In this document: piece after piece, positions 1 through 5,217 of the stretch
How the letters are laid out: each line of letters starts with the position of its first letter
How positions within the stretch are numbered: the first letter of the stretch is position 1
Notes under the pieces: generated by a model
The model's database searches: none
What the model was told of the DNA's origin: nothing
Seen by the model: only the letters and a program-made list of their open reading frames with translations
Program-made: the position numbers and the translations under genes
Assembly: GCA_027009865.1 (NCBI GenBank)
Contig: JALVCR010000221.1
Coordinates: 1-8,957 of the forward strand
Origin: Campylobacterales bacterium
Lineage (GTDB): Bacteria > Campylobacterota > Campylobacteria > Campylobacterales > JAADDG01
Reading direction: 5' to 3'
DNA: 8,957 bases

Positions 1-381
1 GGAAAGTTTTAAAATTTCTTCTTTAACGCGTAAAATTTCTTCTCTATCTATAAAGTTTTTTTCATCGCTTTTTTGAGTAGGAATTTTACTTTCTGTAACT
101 TTAGCGATTTTGGAAATCTGTTTAGCAGCATTGGAGATATCAAGCAAAACCTCATCTCCTAAAATATCATCTTTTTCCTCTTTAACTTCATTCTCTTTTC
201 TCTTTTTAGAGGCGCCTTTTTCATCATCCAATACGATAACCACCTCATAAAGCGCGCCGCTTCCAAGAGTTCCCTTCTTTATCTGTTTGGTGCTGACAAC
301 CAAAGCGTCCTCTCCATGCTCCATTTGAGCTTTTTTTAACGCCTCGGCCGGTGTTGGTGCGGTATATGATACAAGTTTCAC
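1..381 (-). CDS. flhF: Flagellar biosynthesis GTPase FlhF, N-terminal part (cut by window edge)
   Basis: FlhF is an SRP-family GTPase that helps place and assemble polar flagella and, in Campylobacterota, is needed for flagellar gene expression. Only the first 127 codons lie in the window, and they are open from a GTG start at 381 to position 1. The start reads M-K-L-V-S-Y-T-A-P-T-P-A-E-A-L, followed by a QMEHGEDALVVSTKQ stretch (residues about 20-34), which is the usual beginning of the FlhF N-terminal B domain. From about residue 55 it becomes a charged Lys/Glu-rich linker; the N and G (GTPase) domains would lie left of the window, so no P-loop is visible. GTG is the natural start because it overlaps the folK stop by one base (TAGTG), implying translational coupling. 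It is the last visible gene of the aroQ-pepQ-folK-flhF operon. The assignment rests on the N-terminal pattern plus the conserved gene order. Confidence 0.87.
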   Translation of the reverse strand, partial: MKLVSYTAPTPAEALKKAQMEHGEDALVVSTKQIKKGTLGSGALYEVVIVLDDEKGASKKRKENEVKEEKDDILGDEVLLDISNAAKQISKIAKVTESKIPTQKSDEKNFIDREEILRVKEEILKLS

Positions 382-863
382 TAAACAGCCTTTAAAAATT
401 TCAAAGGAATCATAACAGAATCTCTCTCTTTATATTTTGGATGTGGAATTTTTAAATCTTTTTTATTCATCTCTATTTTATCAAAAAAAATAATATCCAT
501 ATCAAGAGTCCTTGGAGAGTTTTTAAACTCTCTCTTTCTTGCAAAAAATTTCTCGGTATGCAAAGCAAATTTTAAAAACTCTCTTGGAGAAAGAGAACTC
601 TCTAAAATAATAACGGCATTATAGAAATCGGGCTGATTTAAATAGCCAAAAGGGGGATTTTTCAAAATAGGAGAGGTTTTTAAAACTCTTGTTTTGGGAT
701 GGGAGTTTAGGTATAAAAAGAGCTTTTTAAATCTTCTTTTAACATCTCCTATATTTCCCCCTATTCCCAAAGTAACAATATGCCTTTTAGCTTTTTTTCT
801 TCTTTTAAAAGGATAAAATCTTATAAAAAAGAGAGTCAGGCTATCGTTTAAAACTCTTCTCAT
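381..863 (-). CDS. folK: 2-amino-4-hydroxy-6-hydroxymethyldihydropteridine pyrophosphokinase (HPPK)
   Basis: This cytoplasmic enzyme transfers pyrophosphate from ATP to 6-hydroxymethyl-7,8-dihydropterin, the step before dihydropteroate synthase in folate biosynthesis. The HPPK core starts at about residue 28: a GIGGNIGD loop (33-40), QPDFYNAV (77-84, pterin-binding region), the signature NSPRTLDMDI (115-124) with Mg-binding Asp121 and Asp123, and IPHPKYKERD (139-148) with the conserved His141. The signature has Ser116 where most homologues have Gly (NGPRTLD). A basic, aromatic N-terminal extension of about 27 residues precedes the core. No ATG or clear alternative start lies inside it, and the ATG at 863 overlaps the pepQ stop as ATGA, so the long form is the best-supported reading. 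It is coupled at both ends, to pepQ upstream and flhF downstream. Function is secure from the catalytic motifs. Confidence 0.93.
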   Translation of the reverse strand: MRRVLNDSLTLFFIRFYPFKRRKKAKRHIVTLGIGGNIGDVKRRFKKLFLYLNSHPKTRVLKTSPILKNPPFGYLNQPDFYNAVIILESSLSPREFLKFALHTEKFFARKREFKNSPRTLDMDIIFFDKIEMNKKDLKIPHPKYKERDSVMIPLKFLKAV

Positions 864-1885
864 AAAACCTCACATCCACTTTCATTAACGACAACCATAT
901 CCTCTATTCTAACCCCAAACTCTCCTGGAAGGTAGATGCCGGGCTCAATTGTAAAAACCATATTCTCTTTTAATACCGTATTTTTGTCTTTGAAAGATAT
1001 AACGGGAAGCTCGTGAATATCAAGCCCCACTCCATGGCCTGTGGAGTGGACAAAATATTTTCCAAAGCCCTCTTTTTCTATAACCTCTCTTGCCGCTTTG
1101 TCTATCTCATAGGCTTTAACTCCGGGCTTTACGGCTTTTATAGCGCTCTCTTGCGCCTTTAATACGGTATCGTAAACTTTTTGTATTTTCCTATCTTTAA
1201 AACGCTGCTCTTTTTCAAAATTTATGAAGCCGTCAAAATAGGCTGTTCTTGTTCTATCCGAGCAGTACCTCTCATATTTAAGCCCGGCATCCACCAATAT
1301 TAAATCGCCCTTTTTCAATAACCTTTTAGTAGCCTCAGCGTGAGGTTTTGCGGCATTTTCATCTATTGCAACAATTGGGGGAAAACTTAAATCCCTCTCC
1401 CCTTTTTGGCTTAAAATAGCGCTCATTTCAAAAAAGAGCTCCTTTTCGCTTCTATTCTCTCCCTCTTTTTGCAAAAAGAGAGCAAACTCAAAAAAGGCCA
1501 TCTCCCCAAGCTTTACTGCTTTTTTTATCTTGCTAATCTCCTCTTTTGTTTTTATGATTCTCTTTTTTTGGGAAAAATTGCTTTTTGCATAAGCGTAAAC
1601 GGATAACTTTTCAAAAACCTTTTTAAAATCTTCCAATGCCCACTCTTTAGGGTTATAAAATATCTTTTTTACCCTGCTTTTTCTAATAATCTCTCTTGCA
1701 GCTTTGAAAATATCATCTGCCTCCACCACTTCTGCTTCTTTTACGCTCTCTTTTGCCGCAAGCGTATATCTTGGATCTGTAATAAAAAAAGCCTCATTGG
1801 AAAATTTTAAAAAAATCTCATTATCGCACGAGAAGCCGCACTCATAATAAACGGCGTTCTCGTCTCTTAAGATATAGTTTTTCAT
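860..1885 (-). CDS. pepQ: M24-family Xaa-Pro aminopeptidase/dipeptidase
   Basis: A dinuclear-metal peptidase that cleaves the bond before proline in short peptides, acting in cytoplasmic peptide turnover. At 341 residues it has the usual two-domain form: a creatinase-type N-terminal domain (about 1-105) and a pita-bread catalytic domain (about 110-341). All five metal ligands are present: Asp199 in LILVDAG, Asp210 in CSDRTRT, His284 in HSTGHGVGLDIHE, Glu314 in FTIEPGIY and Glu328 in GVRIEDM. The accessory histidines His182 (PHAEAT) and His291 also fit. The aroQ stop lies only 2 nt upstream of its ATG, and its TGA overlaps the folK ATG. The order aroQ-pepQ-folK-flhF is the one known from Helicobacter. 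I cannot separate prolidase (dipeptide) from aminopeptidase P activity by sequence, so the symbol pepQ follows usual usage in this lineage. Confidence 0.9.
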   Translation of the reverse strand: MKNYILRDENAVYYECGFSCDNEIFLKFSNEAFFITDPRYTLAAKESVKEAEVVEADDIFKAAREIIRKSRVKKIFYNPKEWALEDFKKVFEKLSVYAYAKSNFSQKKRIIKTKEEISKIKKAVKLGEMAFFEFALFLQKEGENRSEKELFFEMSAILSQKGERDLSFPPIVAIDENAAKPHAEATKRLLKKGDLILVDAGLKYERYCSDRTRTAYFDGFINFEKEQRFKDRKIQKVYDTVLKAQESAIKAVKPGVKAYEIDKAAREVIEKEGFGKYFVHSTGHGVGLDIHELPVISFKDKNTVLKENMVFTIEPGIYLPGEFGVRIEDMVVVNESGCEVL

Positions 1886-1887
1886 AA

Positions 1888-2388
1888 TTACGCTTGTTGC
1901 TGTTGCTTAGCGGCAGCTTGCTGAGCGGCGGCCTGCTGGGCTCTTATAGCTTGAATTTCGTTTAAAATCTGAATCATTCCCATCATTGCAAGATGGTAGC
2001 TGTAAGGCCCAAATCCAGTAATCTGTCCAGCGCATACTGGAGCTATCAAACTTTTGTGTCTAAATTTCTCTCTTGCGTAGATATTGCTTATATGAACCTC
2101 TATTGTAGGCAAACTCACAGCCGCTAAAGCATCTCTAATGGCTATTGAAGTATGAGTATAAGCTGCGGCATTTATAATAATTCCATCAGCATCTCCCAAG
2201 CACTCTTGAATCTTATCTACAATTTCACCTTCAAGATTTGATTGAAAAAACTCAACTTCAACATTATATTGTTTTGCAAACTCTTCCATTTGTTTATGTA
2301 TATCTTCCATTTTCATAGGACCATAGATATTTTGCTCTCTGATTCCAAGCATATTTATATTAGGACCTTGAATTACCATCACCTTCAT
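1888..2388 (-). CDS. aroQ: Type II 3-dehydroquinate dehydratase with Ala/Gln-rich tail
   Basis: Converts 3-dehydroquinate to 3-dehydroshikimate (third shikimate-pathway step) as a cytoplasmic dodecamer typical of the type II family. The family motifs are all present: QGPNINMLGIRE (7-18), the lid tyrosine Tyr22 in NIYG, FFQSNLEGEIVDKI (47-60), IINAAAYTHTSIAIRDAL (71-88) with Asn73 and His79, and EVHISNIYAREKFRHKS (97-113) with catalytic-pocket His99 plus Arg106 and Arg110. The fold should end near residue 148. It is followed by a tail of Ala, Gln and one Lys (150-166), built from tandem 15-nt units and described separately. The ATG at 2388 has AAAGG on the minus strand (2396-2400) 7 nt upstream. 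It is the first gene of the leftward operon and sits divergently to the aminofutalosine deaminase gene. Confidence 0.95.
   Translation of the reverse strand: MKVMVIQGPNINMLGIREQNIYGPMKMEDIHKQMEEFAKQYNVEVEFFQSNLEGEIVDKIQECLGDADGIIINAAAYTHTSIAIRDALAAVSLPTIEVHISNIYAREKFRHKSLIAPVCAGQITGFGPYSYHLAMMGMIQILNEIQAIRAQQAAAQQAAAKQQQQA
1897..1941 (-). repeat. Tandem 15-nt coding repeats in aroQ 3' end (AQQAA tail)
   Basis: Three adjacent 15-nt units in the aroQ reading frame: 1927-1941 encodes AQQAA, 1912-1926 encodes AQQAA with three synonymous changes, and 1897-1911 encodes AKQQQ. They are followed by QA and the stop. The block is visibly more G+C-rich than the DNA around it. It looks like an in-frame expansion at the gene end beyond the conserved AroQ fold. 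A possible role for the tail is not evident from the sequence. Confidence 0.75.
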
Positions 2389-2394
2389 AATTTA

Positions 2395-2418
2395 ACCTTT
2401 ATATAAATTTTTAAAGGT
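2395..2418. repeat. Inverted repeat over the aroQ ribosome binding site
   Basis: Perfect 7-bp inverted repeat ACCTTTA (2395-2401) / TAAAGGT (2412-2418) separated by 10 AT bases. In the aroQ mRNA (minus strand) the downstream arm contains the AAAGG ribosome binding site (2396-2400), so folding would hide it. At DNA level the same symmetry could be an operator just downstream of the predicted -10 box. A 7-bp arm in AT-rich DNA could also arise by chance. Confidence 0.4.
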
Positions 2419-2421
2419 ATT

Positions 2422-2427
2422 ATTATA
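2422..2427 (-). promoter_or_regulatory. Candidate sigma-70 -10 box for the aroQ operon
   Basis: A perfect TATAAT on the minus strand, 33 bases before the aroQ ATG, giving a predicted 5' leader of about 27 nt. No good -35 hexamer is seen at 17 nt spacing (ATAAAA on the minus strand at 2445-2450), which is normal for Campylobacterota sigma-70 promoters. It would drive aroQ-pepQ-folK-flhF. Confidence 0.5.
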
Positions 2428-2438
2428 TCAACTTGTAG

Positions 2439-2444
2439 CATAAT
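2439..2444 (+). promoter_or_regulatory. Candidate -10 box for the mqnF-sppA-FAH operon
   Basis: CATAAT on the plus strand, 29 bases before the TTG start of the next gene, in a T-rich context. It is one mismatch from the consensus, with no clear -35 box. This is the best candidate in the 85-bp divergent gap, but it is weak evidence. Confidence 0.33.
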
Positions 2445-2461
2445 TTTTATTTACATTAAGT

Positions 2462-2466
2462 AAGGA
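2462..2466 (+). promoter_or_regulatory. Ribosome binding site deciding the TTG start of mqnF
   Basis: AAGGA lies 7 nt before the TTG at 2474. An ATG at 2466 overlaps the last base of this site, so it has no binding site of its own, and it runs only three codons to a TGA (2475-2477) that overlaps the TTG. The spacing therefore favours TTG as the true start. Confidence 0.65.
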
Positions 2467-2473
2467 TGAGAAG

Positions 2474-3718
2474 TTGAAAATTTTAAGCGCCAATTTTGTA
2501 ATAGCCTGCAACGATAATTTCGATATTTGGGAAAACTATTCTGTATGTATTGACAAAGAAATTATAGAGGTAGGAAAAAGAGAGGAGATTTTAAAAAAAT
2601 ATCCAAACACCCAAGAGATTTATTTTGGCAAAAATTCTATCTTAATGCCATCTTTGGTAAATCCTCACGTTCATTTGGAGTTTTCGGCAAACAGAACATA
2701 TCTAAAATATGGAGATTTCATAGAGTGGCTAAAAAGCGTAATAGTCTATAGGGAAAAACTAAAAGAAGAGTGCCAAGAGGAGTGCTATAAAAAAGCGATA
2801 AACCAGATGCTAAAAAGCGGCGTGGGGATTTTTGGAGAGATAAGCAGCGGGGGAGACGATCTTAAATCCTGCGTTCAGGCTCCCCAAAAAGTTGTCTTTT
2901 TCAATGAGATTTTAGGCTCTCAGCCTGAAGTTGTGGATATTTTATATAACGACTTTTTAAACAGAGTAAAAGAGAGCCAAAAATATGCTTCAAAAAGATT
3001 CATCCCCTCAATCTCTGTTCACTCCCCCTACTCCACTCATCCTATCTTGATAAAAAAAACTCTCTCTATGGCAAAAGCAGAAGGCATGATTGTATCGACT
3101 CATTTTATGGAAAGCAAAGCTGAGAGAGAGTGGATAGATAAAGGAAGCGGAGATTTTAAGGATTTTTTTAAAACCTTTTTCCCCCATATTCCGGTTATAA
3201 AACCTCTAACCTCTTCAAAAGAGTTTTTAAAATCCTTCATAGGAGTAAGAGCCCTCTTTACTCACGCTCTATTTGCCTCTTCTAAAGAGCTTGAGATGAT
3301 AAAAGATTTGGGAGGAGTTATAACCCACTGTCCAATATCAAACAGACTCTTAAACAATAAGACTTTAAATTTAAAACTTTTAAGAGAGCTTAAACTTTCA
3401 TACAATATAGCCACAGACGGTCTTAGCTCAAACATTTCATTAAATATGTGGAACGAACTTAGAGAGGCTCTATTTATTCATGAAGAGGAAAATTTATCAT
3501 CTTTTGCAAAAGAGCTTTTAAAAGCCGCTACAAAAGAGGCAGCATTTGCTTTGGGATTTGATAGCGGAGTGATTGAGAAAGGGAAAAAGGCCGATATTAT
3601 CGCTATAAAACTGCCAAACAGCACTAAAAAGGAAGATATTGCTTACCAGATCATTTTGCACACAAACGAAGTTGAAAAAATATTTATAGACGGAGAAGAA
3701 GCATGTCCGATTTTGTAA
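2474..3718 (+). CDS. mqnF: Aminofutalosine deaminase-family amidohydrolase (futalosine menaquinone pathway)
   Basis: A COG0402 amidohydrolase of the kind shown in Campylobacterota relatives to deaminate 6-amino-6-deoxyfutalosine to futalosine, a menaquinone biosynthesis step. The 414-residue protein has the full metal and active-site set: NPHVHLEFSANRTYLKYGDF (63-82, metal ligands His65 and His67), SVHSPYSTHP (181-190), STHFMESKAEREW (208-220, His210), LFTHALF (261-267), ITHCPISNRLLNNKTLNL (283-300, His285) and ATDGLSSNISLN (313-324, Asp315). The SANRTYLKYGDF stretch and the NRLLNNKTLNL loop are particular to this subfamily rather than to guanine or MTA/SAH deaminases. TTG is chosen as the start because of the binding site 7 nt upstream and because the encoded MKILSANFVI matches where family members begin. 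Its 3' end overlaps sppA by 16 nt. Exact substrate is inferred from the family; the symbol follows common Campylobacterota usage. Confidence 0.88.
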   Translation: MKILSANFVIACNDNFDIWENYSVCIDKEIIEVGKREEILKKYPNTQEIYFGKNSILMPSLVNPHVHLEFSANRTYLKYGDFIEWLKSVIVYREKLKEECQEECYKKAINQMLKSGVGIFGEISSGGDDLKSCVQAPQKVVFFNEILGSQPEVVDILYNDFLNRVKESQKYASKRFIPSISVHSPYSTHPILIKKTLSMAKAEGMIVSTHFMESKAEREWIDKGSGDFKDFFKTFFPHIPVIKPLTSSKEFLKSFIGVRALFTHALFASSKELEMIKDLGGVITHCPISNRLLNNKTLNLKLLRELKLSYNIATDGLSSNISLNMWNELREALFIHEEENLSSFAKELLKAATKEAAFALGFDSGVIEKGKKADIIAIKLPNSTKKEDIAYQIILHTNEVEKIFIDGEEACPIL

Positions 3719-4572
3719 AAAACCTATTTGCTCCTCTGACGGCTTTTTTGGATTTCATTCAAAAATATTTTAAAGCCTTGCTCTTTTTACTCATTATATT
3801 TTTAATATTTTTTTCGGCAAATGAGAAGGTTTTAAAAGAGCCAAACTTAATGAAAATAGATCTAACAGGTCCCATTGAAAACTGCGACGAGTTTTTAAGA
3901 AAATTAAAAGAAGCCAAAAAAAACTCCATAAAAGGAGTGCTGTTTGTGGTAAATTCGCCCGGAGGAGCGGTTGCTCCATCCGTTGAGATAAGCTTGGCTA
4001 TAAAAAAGCTAAAAGAGAAAAAACCGGTAGTTGCCTATGCCGCCGGAACGATGGCAAGCGGAAGTTACTACGCCTCCATCTGGGCAGATAAAATAGTCGC
4101 AAATCCGGGAGCCGTTATAGGCTCAATAGGAGTTTTGTTTGAGGGAATGAATATAGAAGACCTTATGAAAAAGATAGGAGTAGAGCCTCAAGTAATTGCC
4201 AAAGGAAAATATAAACAGATAGGAACAATCTTTAGAAAATGGAAACCTTATGAAAAAGAGGAGCTTGAGAGATTAATAGAGGATACTTACAATATGTTTG
4301 TAGAAGATGTGGCAAAAGCAAGAAACCTTGATGTAAACAAAAGCTACGAATTTGCAGATGCTCATGTATTTACAGCAAAAAGAGCAAAAGAGGTCGGCCT
4401 TATAGATAAGATAGGATCGATAGAGGATGCAAAAAAGGAGCTTGAGAGAGAAAGCGGGGTTAAAAATCCCGTATGGAAAGAGCCAAATAAATTTGATAAA
4501 TTTATGGAAAATTTAGCCGAGGAGAGCTCTAAGCTTCTCTTTAAATACTTTGTAGGATTAAAGGCATACTGA
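3703..4572 (+). CDS. sppA: Signal peptide peptidase SppA (single-domain, membrane-anchored serine protease)
   Basis: A short-form S49 protease that degrades leftover signal peptides and membrane protein fragments at the cytoplasmic membrane. An uncleaved-looking hydrophobic anchor spans about residues 24-38 (KALLFLLIIFLIFFS), leaving the catalytic part on the outer face. SPGGAV (85-90) and YAAGTMASGSYYAS (112-125) form the crotonase-like core. The expected Ser/Lys dyad is Ser119 and Lys171 (KGKYKQIGTIFRKW). The 52-residue spacing equals that of the Bacillus subtilis SppA dyad as I recall it. At 289 residues it is the single-domain type, not the duplicated E. coli form. The ATG at 3703 has GGAG at 3692-3695, 7 nt upstream, inside the 3' end of mqnF, and the frames overlap by 16 nt. 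The stop overlaps the next ATG (TGATG). The C. jejuni neighbour Cj0068 is the same gene in the same place. Confidence 0.9.
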   Translation: MSDFVKNLFAPLTAFLDFIQKYFKALLFLLIIFLIFFSANEKVLKEPNLMKIDLTGPIENCDEFLRKLKEAKKNSIKGVLFVVNSPGGAVAPSVEISLAIKKLKEKKPVVAYAAGTMASGSYYASIWADKIVANPGAVIGSIGVLFEGMNIEDLMKKIGVEPQVIAKGKYKQIGTIFRKWKPYEKEELERLIEDTYNMFVEDVAKARNLDVNKSYEFADAHVFTAKRAKEVGLIDKIGSIEDAKKELERESGVKNPVWKEPNKFDKFMENLAEESSKLLFKYFVGLKAY

Positions 4573-5183
4573 TGAATTATATTCTTTTTGAAAATGAAAA
4601 GATATATCCTTCCAAAGTAGTCTGCGTGGGAAGAAACTATGTAGAACACATAAAAGAGCTTGGAAACGAAATGCCGCAAAATATGGTTTTATTTAATAAA
4701 CCAAATTCGGCTATATCAAACAAGCTTTTTTATTTCAAAGATGAGATTAGATATGAAGCGGAGATATCTTTTTTGATAAAAAATAAAAAAATATATGCAG
4801 TAGGATTTGGCCTTGATTTAACCGATGCAAAAATTCAAAATTACCTAAAAGAGAAATCTCTTCCATGGGAGAGGGCAAAAGCTTTTGATTATTCGGCGGT
4901 TTTTGGAAAATTTATAAAAATTAAAGAAGAGGATTTAAAAAAGCTTCAAATGAAGCTTTTTATCAACAAAGAGCTAAAACAATACGCAAAATATGATCTT
5001 ATGATTTATAAACCAAAAGAGATTTTAGAAGAGATTCTATCTTTTATGAGCTTAGAAGATGGGGATATCATAATGAGCGGAACTCCAAAAGGCGTAGGCG
5101 GATATAAAAAGGGAGATCTGTTTGAAGGAAAAATCTATATTGAAGATAAAGAAATTTTATCAAGCTCTTTTTTAGTTAAATAA
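4572..5183 (+). CDS. Fumarylacetoacetate hydrolase (FAH)-family protein, FAHD1/YcgM type
   Basis: A compact 203-residue single-domain member of the FAH superfamily. Family features visible: CVGRNYVEHIKELGNE (18-33) with His26 and Glu29 at the spacing of the FAHD1 catalytic His/Glu pair, YEAEISF (61-67) giving metal ligands Glu62 and Glu64, GLDLTDAKIQ (80-89) with Asp82 as third ligand, WERAKAFDYSAV (99-110) with the conserved Lys103, and DIIMSGTPKGVG (165-176). Relatives act as acylpyruvate hydrolases, oxaloacetate decarboxylases or oxaloacetate keto-enol tautomerases, or as isomerase/decarboxylases in aromatic breakdown. No aromatic-degradation genes are nearby, so a central-metabolism role on oxaloacetate or an acylpyruvate is the more likely inference. 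It is coupled to sppA by a TGATG overlap and is the last gene of the operon, facing the malic enzyme gene. The exact substrate cannot be read from sequence. Confidence 0.85.
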   Translation: MNYILFENEKIYPSKVVCVGRNYVEHIKELGNEMPQNMVLFNKPNSAISNKLFYFKDEIRYEAEISFLIKNKKIYAVGFGLDLTDAKIQNYLKEKSLPWERAKAFDYSAVFGKFIKIKEEDLKKLQMKLFINKELKQYAKYDLMIYKPKEILEEILSFMSLEDGDIIMSGTPKGVGGYKKGDLFEGKIYIEDKEILSSSFLVK

Positions 5184-5217
5184 TCCCCCAAAGAGGGGGA
5201 GAGAATTATCTTCTCTC
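5184..5217. terminator. Putative bidirectional terminator hairpins between convergent genes
   Basis: Directly after the FAH-family stop codon, TCCCCC (5184-5189) pairs with GGGGGA (5195-5200) around the loop AAAGA. A second perfect hairpin, GAGAGAA (5199-5205) / TTCTCTC (5211-5217), overlaps the malic enzyme stop codon. The two share two bases, so they would compete. The plus-strand transcript has no U-tract. On the minus strand the first hairpin is followed by TTATTTAA, a weak one. Placement between converging genes supports a termination or 3'-end role. Confidence 0.5.

Noticed and set aside
483..490. Homopolymer A8/T8 runs inside genes (folK 483-490, mqnF 3052-3059, sppA 3916-3923, SurA-like 8188-8195) as phase-variation switches
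   Set aside because: All frames are intact, the genes are housekeeping, and such runs come from Lys AAA and Phe TTT codons in AT-rich DNA. Campylobacterota phase variation mostly uses longer G/C tracts, and none above 5 nt is seen here.
522..859. Recurrent TTTTAAA-ACTCT-like words in folK (about 522, 580, 678 and 848)
   Set aside because: They encode repeated Arg-x-Leu/Phe-Lys combinations with biased AGA/AGT and TTT/TTA codons. Spacing is irregular and they are not conserved as exact units, so codon bias explains them.
4362..4679. Minus-strand frame spanning the sppA/FAH junction
   Set aside because: It crosses two well-supported plus-strand genes and has no family motif, promoter or binding site. 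It is best read as a chance open frame.
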